A stretch of DNA of 35,601 nt from positions 1-35,601 of the forward strand of contig SXPV01000012.1 of assembly GCA_005793215.1 (NCBI GenBank). The letters are read 5' to 3'. Below are positions 29,260 to 35,601 of this stretch, in pieces (within the stretch, counting starts at the first letter, position 1; each line of letters starts with the position of its first letter). Below the pieces are notes generated by a model. The model worked only from the letters and a program-made list of their open reading frames with translations, had not been told where the DNA came from and did no database searches. A program made the position numbers and the translations under genes. The DNA is from Actinomycetota bacterium. GTDB lineage: Bacteria > Actinomycetota > Acidimicrobiia > Acidimicrobiales > Ilumatobacteraceae.

Positions 29260-30609
29260 TTACGCGTGGCTCGCAAGGTGGGTGGCAAAGGGCGACTCGA
29301 CGCCGTCGATTGGGCGACCGTGCTCGATGTAGTGCTCGAATTCGTGACGGAAGCGGCGCACCGCCGAGGCAATGGGTGACACTGCCGAGGGTCCGAGCGG
29401 ACAGATGGTGGTTTGACGTGGGGGCCACGCGATACCTGGACTGATGCTCTCGCTCACTTCGAACAACAAGTCGATGTCTTCGGGGCGACCGTGACCGTCC
29501 AATATTCGCTTCAACACGCGCTCCAACCACGTGGTGCCTTCACGGCACGGTGTGCACTTACCGCACGACTCACGAGCAAAGAATCGAACGATGCGCCAGC
29601 AGGCTGCGACCATGTCGGTGGTCTGGTCCATCGCCACGATTGCGCCAGAGCCGAGCATCGATCCGGCCTTGTCGACGGTCGGCTTGTCGAGGGCCATGTC
29701 CAGGTGTTCGGGGAAGAACCACATCGCCGATGCGCCGCCGGGGATGAACGCCTTGATCGATCCCCCGTTGCGAATGCCACCGCAATACTCCGGTGCTTCA
29801 AAGAGCATACGGAAGGTGGTGACGCCATTGGGCACTTCGAACACACCTGGCGTGTTCACGTGTCCGCTGACTGCAAACATGCGCATGCCAGTAGACGTCG
29901 GGGCACCGATCGCCTTGAAATCGCCGCCACCCCTGCCCACGATGTAGGGAACATTGGCGAGGGTTTCGACGTTGTTCACGATGGTGGGCTGCATGTACAG
30001 CCCCTTCACCGCAGGGAAGAACGGCGGCTTCAAACGCGGCATGCCACGCTCGCCCTCGAGACTCTCGATCAATGCGGTTTCCTCACCCACGATGTAGGCG
30101 CCAGCACCCCACGTGAGCGTGATGTCCACGGAGAAGTTGCTGCCACAGATGTTCTTGCCCACCATGTTGTTGGCGTACGCGTCATTCAATGCTTGAGCCA
30201 ATCGCTCCTGTGCATGAGCCATCTCGCCACGAACGTAAAGGAAGGCTTGCGCCGCATTCAGCGCATAACACGCGATGACGATGCCTTCGATCAACTGGTG
30301 TGGGTCGCGCTCCATGAGCAGACGATCCTTGTAGGTGCCGGGTTCGCTCTCGTCACCGTTGATCACCAGATATCGCGGGTGGACCCCTGCTGGCAGGAAA
30401 CCCCACTTGGTGCCGGCGGGAAAACCTGCACCACCACGACCCTGAATCTCTGCCGCCTTCACTTCGTCGTGTACTTGTTGCGGTGTCATGCTGCTTACGG
30501 CCTTGCGCAACGACGCATAGCCACCGGTGCGAACGTATCCGGCATAGGTATGCCCGTCGGCAACGTCGAAGCGCGACGTAATGATGCGTGGGCCTGTTGG
30601 AACGCTCAT
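29260..30609 (-). CDS. nuoF: NADH-quinone oxidoreductase subunit F (cluster 1)
   Basis: GRGGAGFPAGTKWGF, NGDESEPGTYKDR, GAGAYIVGEETALIESLEG, CGKCTPCREGT. Start trimmed to ATG 30609 (MSVPTGPR). Confidence 0.95.
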   Translation of the reverse strand: MSVPTGPRIITSRFDVADGHTYAGYVRTGGYASLRKAVSSMTPQQVHDEVKAAEIQGRGGAGFPAGTKWGFLPAGVHPRYLVINGDESEPGTYKDRLLMERDPHQLIEGIVIACYALNAAQAFLYVRGEMAHAQERLAQALNDAYANNMVGKNICGSNFSVDITLTWGAGAYIVGEETALIESLEGERGMPRLKPPFFPAVKGLYMQPTIVNNVETLANVPYIVGRGGGDFKAIGAPTSTGMRMFAVSGHVNTPGVFEVPNGVTTFRMLFEAPEYCGGIRNGGSIKAFIPGGASAMWFFPEHLDMALDKPTVDKAGSMLGSGAIVAMDQTTDMVAACWRIVRFFARESCGKCTPCREGTTWLERVLKRILDGHGRPEDIDLLFEVSESISPGIAWPPRQTTICPLGPSAVSPIASAVRRFRHEFEHYIEHGRPIDGVESPFATHLASHA

Positions 30610-31193
30610 CGGGCATCCACCTGTGCTTGCTCTTGCACTCCCCGATTGCTCCACGCTTGCGTGGTGGTTTGTCGCACCGAGGCCAGCGTGCCGTGCGGTG
30701 GAACTTCGTCGGTCAACTTGCCGCTCTCCAGTTCGGTGATGAGTGCATCAAACGACTCCGGAGTCACCTTGTATCGGTATCGATAGTTCACCTGCAGCGC
30801 TGGCGCTTCGGTACAAGCCGCGATGCACTCCACATCTTCGATGGTGAACATGCCATCGTCGGTGGTGCCACCCGACTTGATACCGAGCCGCTCTTCGGCG
30901 TGGTGCAAAAGATTCCATGCTCCCACCAACTGGCAGGAAATGTTGGTGCAAATGTTGATGCAGTACTTGCCGACCGGATGGAACTTGAACATCTCGTAGA
31001 AGCTGGCGGTGCCGTACACCTCGGCTGGAGCGAGTTCCAAGAGTTCGGCGATGTGCACCATGGCATCTTGCGCGACGTACCCGTCTTGTTCCTGGGCAAG
31101 ATGCAACAACGGAATGAGTGCGGACTTCTTGCGCGGAAACCTCCCGATGATTTCCCTTGCGGTAGCCACGCGTTCGTCAGTGAGGCGACTCAT
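30606..31193 (-). CDS. nuoE: NADH-quinone oxidoreductase subunit E (cluster 1)
   Basis: ALIPLLHLAQEQDGYV, EVYGTASFYEMF, CTNISCQLVGA, CIAACTEAPALQVN. Confidence 0.94.
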   Translation of the reverse strand: MSRLTDERVATAREIIGRFPRKKSALIPLLHLAQEQDGYVAQDAMVHIAELLELAPAEVYGTASFYEMFKFHPVGKYCINICTNISCQLVGAWNLLHHAEERLGIKSGGTTDDGMFTIEDVECIAACTEAPALQVNYRYRYKVTPESFDALITELESGKLTDEVPPHGTLASVRQTTTQAWSNRGVQEQAQVDAR

Positions 31194-32533
31194 CGATCAA
31201 CCTCTCCGAGGACGGGGTCGATCGAGGAAATGACGGCAACGGCGTCGGCAACCAGACCGCCTCGCATCATGTGCGGAAGGCACTGCACGTTCACGAAACT
31301 TGGTGCACGCACGTGCATGCGATACGGCACTGCCGACCCATCACTGGCGATGTAGCAACCGATCTCGCCGCGTGGTGACTCGATGGCCACGTACACCTCA
31401 CCTTCGGGGACCTTGAAGCCCTCGGTGAAGATCTTGAAGTGGTGGATGAGTGCTTCCATCGACTCGTCGATGCGGCCGCGCGGTGGTGGAGTGACCTTCT
31501 TGTTCTGGATTCGATAGTCGCCCATCGGCATCTTGTCGAGCACTTGTCGAACGATCTTCATCGACTCGCGAATCTCCTGCAGTCGAATGGCGTATCGGTC
31601 GTATGCGTCACCGTGCGCACCAACCACAACATCGAATTCGACATCTCGGTACTTGAGATACGGCATGTCCTTGCGAAGGTCCCACGCAACGCCAGTGGAC
31701 CGAAGGATCGGTCCGGTCGCAGCCAAAGCGATGGCTTCGCTCTGGGTGATGACACCGACTCCCTGCAAACGCTCGCGCCAAATTGGCTGACCGGTCATCA
31801 AGACTTCGTACTCCGCCAAGCGATCGGGCAACATGTCGAGGATGTGCAACACGTCGTCACGCCAACCTGCCGGCAAGTCGGCAGCCAATCCGCCGGGACG
31901 AATGAAGTTGTGGTTCATGCGCAGTCCGGTGACCTTCTGGAAGAAGCGCAACACTTCTTCGCGCTCGCGCCAGCCGTACAACATCATGGAGACCGCGCCG
32001 AGGTCCATGCCGTTGGTGGCCATGAACAACAAATGGCTACTCATGCGGTTGAGTTCCGACAGCAACATGCGCATCCATAGCGCACGTTCAGGAATGTCAC
32101 CATCGATACCGAGCAGTTTCTCGGTGGCCATGGAGAACACCAACTCGTTGTTGAGCGGTGAGAGATAGTCCATGCGCGTCACATTGGTTCCGCCCTGCAT
32201 ATAGGTGAGTGACTCACCCGTTTTTTCCATGCCGGTGTGCAGGTATCCGATGACCGGCTTGCAACGCAACACCCTTTCGCCCTGCAACTCCAACATCAAA
32301 CGCAGCACGCCGTGGGTGCTCGGATGTTGCGGCCCCATGTTGATGATCATCGACTGGTCTTCGCCGACGTCCGTGGCCACATCGGCAAGTGCCGCTGCAG
32401 CCGACTCGCTCATTCGCAGTACTGCACCTGCTTCGCGCATCAACTCCTTCTGCGAGATGTCAGCACGAGACCGGAGTTCTTGACCGCCTTCGCTGGTTGC
32501 GGCTCCGGCCGAGGTGATCGCCGTACTAGTCAT
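31190..32533 (-). CDS. nuoD: NADH-quinone oxidoreductase subunit D (cluster 1; HTGMEK type)
   Basis: [60 protein letters not shown]-terminal [13 protein letters not shown]. Start trimmed to ATG 32533. Confidence 0.95.
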   Translation of the reverse strand: MTSTAITSAGAATSEGGQELRSRADISQKELMREAGAVLRMSESAAAALADVATDVGEDQSMIINMGPQHPSTHGVLRLMLELQGERVLRCKPVIGYLHTGMEKTGESLTYMQGGTNVTRMDYLSPLNNELVFSMATEKLLGIDGDIPERALWMRMLLSELNRMSSHLLFMATNGMDLGAVSMMLYGWREREEVLRFFQKVTGLRMNHNFIRPGGLAADLPAGWRDDVLHILDMLPDRLAEYEVLMTGQPIWRERLQGVGVITQSEAIALAATGPILRSTGVAWDLRKDMPYLKYRDVEFDVVVGAHGDAYDRYAIRLQEIRESMKIVRQVLDKMPMGDYRIQNKKVTPPPRGRIDESMEALIHHFKIFTEGFKVPEGEVYVAIESPRGEIGCYIASDGSAVPYRMHVRAPSFVNVQCLPHMMRGGLVADAVAVISSIDPVLGEVDR

Positions 32534-32973
32534 GACGCGGCACCCTTGAACTGAACCGGAATGCGACCCTGTGAGTAGTCCTTGCGCAGTGGGTAACCAT
32601 CCCAATCTTCCGGCATGAGAATGCGCGTGAGATCCGGATGACCGTCGAAGGAGATTCCGAACATGTCGAACACTTCGCGTTCCATGGCTTCGGTGCTGGG
32701 GTGAATGTCGAACAACGAGGGAACCGACCCCCCTTCCGCAACCTGCAGACGCACCCGCATCCGTTCATGCTTGGAGATCGATAGGAGATTCACCACTACT
32801 TCGAAGCGCTGCGCAGTTACATCACTCGGCACCGTTCGACTGGGTTGCAACAAGTAATCCACCGCGGTGAGGTCCACACACATCGTGAAGCCCTCTGCGT
32901 ACAACTGTTGAATGACGGAGATGTAGTCGGACGACGTCACGAACGTCACCGACTGTCCGCGCGAATCGGTCAC
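32530..32973 (-). CDS. nuoC: NADH-quinone oxidoreductase subunit C (cluster 1)
   Basis: [39 protein letters not shown] start. Confidence 0.92.
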   Translation of the reverse strand: MTDSRGQSVTFVTSSDYISVIQQLYAEGFTMCVDLTAVDYLLQPSRTVPSDVTAQRFEVVVNLLSISKHERMRVRLQVAEGGSVPSLFDIHPSTEAMEREVFDMFGISFDGHPDLTRILMPEDWDGYPLRKDYSQGRIPVQFKGAAS

Positions 32974-32976
32974 GGC

Positions 32977-33561
32977 TTATCGTCGCTCCAGCGTCACCGG
33001 CGTGGTGATGCCGGCAGGAATCTCTTGAATGTGCACGTTGGCGCCGGCACCCGTTGCGGCACGACGATTCATGATCTCGCCGTCTTCAATCAGTTGATGC
33101 AGGGTTTCAATCGCATGAATGAGCGTCTCGGGTGTTGGCGGACAACCCGGCGCATACACATCCACCGGCACCACTTGATCGACACCTTGCACGATGGCGT
33201 AGTTGTTGAACATTCCACCGCTCGATGCACACACACCCATGGAGATGACCCACTTCGGCTCCATCATCTGGTCGTACACCTGTCGAAGTACTGGGGCCAT
33301 CTTCTGGCTCACGCGCCCGGCCACGATCATGATGTCGGCCTGACGGGGCGACGCACGGAACACTTCCATGCCGAAGCGTGCCAAGTCGTAATGCGGAGCA
33401 CCGGTACCCATCATCTCGATGGCGCAACATGCCAGACCGAACGTTGCCCCCCAGCTCGATCGCGAGCGCGACCACTTCACCAGGTCTTCGACTCGACCCG
33501 TCAGGAAGTTGTGTTTGATTCCACCCAACCCGTTGTCGAGCACATCACGTACTGCGCTCAT
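32977..33561 (-). CDS. nuoB: NADH-quinone oxidoreductase subunit B (cluster 1)
   Basis: [74 protein letters not shown]. Start trimmed to ATG 33561. Confidence 0.95.
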   Translation of the reverse strand: MSAVRDVLDNGLGGIKHNFLTGRVEDLVKWSRSRSSWGATFGLACCAIEMMGTGAPHYDLARFGMEVFRASPRQADIMIVAGRVSQKMAPVLRQVYDQMMEPKWVISMGVCASSGGMFNNYAIVQGVDQVVPVDVYAPGCPPTPETLIHAIETLHQLIEDGEIMNRRAATGAGANVHIQEIPAGITTPVTLERR

Positions 33562-34031
33562 GCAGCACCCGCCTGGTACTCGATCGGCGCGGAACGTCCG
33601 TCGAGTCCCACCACCTTGATGCCAGCGCCTCCGACGGGGGACGCACTTACGTCCGCGACGGGTGACGCTTTCTTGATCGGACCCCATGCCAAAGCACCAC
33701 GAGCAACCACGTACACGAACGCCACGAAGAACACCGCACTGAACGCGACCATTTCCCAAAAGCCAAACGCACCCAAGACCTCATGGGCCACGGCGTAGGG
33801 GTACGCGAAGATGATCTCGATGTCGAACATGATGAACAACATCGCCACGATGTAGAACGACACAGGAAACCGCTCGGGAGATTCGCGACTCGGCACGATG
33901 CCACACTCGTACGGTGCGTCCTTGGCGGTATTCGGTCGCTTCGGCGCCAACACCTTCGACGCAACCAGACTCAGTACGCCGAACACCACTGCTAACACCG
34001 TGAGCACGACGATTGGCAGGTATTGGCTCAT
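33558..34031 (-). CDS. nuoA: NADH-quinone oxidoreductase subunit A (cluster 1)
   Basis: [43 protein letters not shown]. Start trimmed to ATG 34031 (MSQYLP). Confidence 0.93.
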   Translation of the reverse strand: MSQYLPIVVLTVLAVVFGVLSLVASKVLAPKRPNTAKDAPYECGIVPSRESPERFPVSFYIVAMLFIMFDIEIIFAYPYAVAHEVLGAFGFWEMVAFSAVFFVAFVYVVARGALAWGPIKKASPVADVSASPVGGAGIKVVGLDGRSAPIEYQAGAA

Positions 34032-34051
34032 CGTCGCTTCGCCCGAAGGGC

Positions 34052-34873
34052 TCAGACTTTCTCGAGCTCGCGTGCTGCTGCCAGGTTCTCGCGCAACATC
34101 AGGTCGCGACGGTGCAACAACCAGCACAAGATGACGAACACCAGGAGTGAACCGAGCGTGATCAACATCGCTGGCTGACGCTTGTTGCCGAGATCGCGAA
34201 TCATGTAGACGTACCGACGTTCCTGCGACTCATCGATCTTTGGTCGCGCCGGAGCGCGACCTGGCTCTACTCGCTGGGGGACCACGGGCGCCACCTCCAC
34301 CAACGCATATCGCGGCTCATGGAAGAAGGCCACGAAATCCAGGGAGTCGTTGATCTTTGGCCAGCGGTCGCCACCACGGTCGAACACTCCGACGGAGACA
34401 TACTCACCGGCAGCGAATTCTTCTGCCTCGTTGATCAATATTTCGTCCGACGACGCCACTGCTTGTCCGCGCTGCGGGTCGGCCTCGTCCAGCAATCGCC
34501 AGCCCTCTTGGGTGAGTGCTTCGGCTACCGCATCTGCATTTTCTTGGGCGGTCCCCGTCAACTTAAGTGGTTGCTCGAGGATCTCCACTTGCTGCAACAA
34601 CTCACCGTCACGAACGATGGTCGCCGGTTCGGCGGGTTTCCACGATGGCTCACGACCCTTCAAACCAATCCCGTACGTCCACCAGATGATGCCCATCGCC
34701 ACCATCCAGCCGAACAATCCCGCGAGCACCACGAGAAAACCGAGCCGTGCACCCATGTTGGTGCCCACCACCAGATACGTGCCACCGATCAACACCACCA
34801 CGGAAATCAACACCACCACGTAACCGCGCAATTGCGGTTCCCAATTGATCGCCAACATCGACAACAAATGCAT
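34052..34873 (-). CDS. uncharacterised membrane protein (hydrophobic helices near N-terminus, one near C-terminus, soluble middle)
   Basis: Intact ORF whose ATG overlaps the upstream cytochrome stop by 1 nt, directly upstream of nuoA; family not recognised. Confidence 0.8.
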   Translation of the reverse strand: MHLLSMLAINWEPQLRGYVVVLISVVVLIGGTYLVVGTNMGARLGFLVVLAGLFGWMVAMGIIWWTYGIGLKGREPSWKPAEPATIVRDGELLQQVEILEQPLKLTGTAQENADAVAEALTQEGWRLLDEADPQRGQAVASSDEILINEAEEFAAGEYVSVGVFDRGGDRWPKINDSLDFVAFFHEPRYALVEVAPVVPQRVEPGRAPARPKIDESQERRYVYMIRDLGNKRQPAMLITLGSLLVFVILCWLLHRRDLMLRENLAAARELEKV

Positions 34874-35601
34874 CACAGACCTCGGACGTATTCGACGACG
34901 GCCTTGATTTGTTCTTGCGTCAACATGCCCGCGAAGCCAGGCATACGTCCGCCGCCTTGACCTTGCTCGCCGTACTTCTTGCCGTATTCACTGCCGGCAG
35001 AGATGAATGCGATCATGTCGTCTTGATTCGGGAACTGACGAATCGTAGATCCGCCGGTGAGGTTCGGACCAAAGGCACCACCACCGGTGATTTGTGGTTC
35101 TCCGTACGACCAACCCTTCGTGTGGCATCGTGCGCACGAGTAACTACCGGCGCCGAGATCCAGATTGAAGAGGGCTTCACCCAACGACGCATAGGTTCCG
35201 GCTGCAACGAGGCGCTCGGCTTCGGCCTGAATTTCATCCTGATTCTTCTTGGCCAACGTGCCGCCGTCGCACATCTTCGCATCTGCGTCGGGTGACGCGC
35301 AGTTCTCGCGCGGCACCTGAATGCTCTTCAAGTAATCGAGGACCGTTTGAATCTGCTGCTCGTTCATGGGGCCACCACCCACCAAACCCCACGCCGACAT
35401 CGGTGAGAACGGACGACCGTAGTTGAGGATGAACCTCACTTCTTCCTCGCTGTATCGCAAGTAGACGTTGTTGATTGCCGGAGCCTTCCAGTTCACGGCT
35501 TTGACTTCACCGGTCTTTGGATCGGTGACTGCGTACGACGCGACACCACCTCCACCGTTCATGCCGCCATGACAACCCGCGCAATTGAAGCCACCTTCGG
35601 C
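34873..35601 (-). CDS. diheme cytochrome c (QcrC-like), 5' end truncated by window edge
   Basis: Two CXXCH motifs: CAGCH at 35569-35583 and CARCH at 35122-35136; C-terminal MPGFAGMLTQEQIKAVVEYVRGL. The frame is open to the window edge, so the track start at 35562 is internal. Confidence 0.88.
   Translation of the reverse strand, partial: AEGGFNCAGCHGGMNGGGGVASYAVTDPKTGEVKAVNWKAPAINNVYLRYSEEEVRFILNYGRPFSPMSAWGLVGGGPMNEQQIQTVLDYLKSIQVPRENCASPDADAKMCDGGTLAKKNQDEIQAEAERLVAAGTYASLGEALFNLDLGAGSYSCARCHTKGWSYGEPQITGGGAFGPNLTGGSTIRQFPNQDDMIAFISAGSEYGKKYGEQGQGGGRMPGFAGMLTQEQIKAVVEYVRGL

Noticed and set aside
29413-30786. Long plus-strand ORF (457 aa) antisense to nuoF/nuoE
   Set aside because: Same reason: antisense shadow ORF over strongly conserved nuoF.

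Overview
The window looks like an actinobacterial chromosome segment (probably Acidimicrobiia-like; this is inference) dominated by two separate respiratory complex I gene clusters, both on the minus strand. Cluster 1 (about 19.1-34.0 kb) is a canonical 14-gene nuoA-N operon. It is preceded by the 3' part of a diheme cytochrome c gene and an uncharacterised membrane protein gene. Cluster 2 (about 3.5-14.0 kb) is an 11-gene set, nuoABCDHIJKLMN, lacking the NADH module nuoEFG. A gene for a MidA/NDUFAF7-family methyltransferase (a complex I assembly factor family) follows it by 10 nt. Between the clusters lie ilvA (threonine dehydratase), two class I glutamine-amidotransferase-type genes and a polytopic GT-C-like membrane protein gene. 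The left edge carries a three-gene overlapping plus-strand operon: a DPM1-like GT2 and two SAM methyltransferases. The two most interesting signals are: (i) a 94-bp direct repeat (90/94 identical by manual alignment) flanking the GT-C-like gene, which is a duplication of the 3' end of the amidotransferase gene and marks a gene insertion with regeneration of the target gene's 3' end, just upstream of nuoA of cluster 2; and (ii) the NuoD of the MidA-linked cluster carries the conserved Arg (HRGYEK), while the NuoD of the other cluster has Thr (HTGMEK), suggesting cluster-specific NuoD arginine methylation. No tRNA, rRNA, CRISPR or transposase was recognised.
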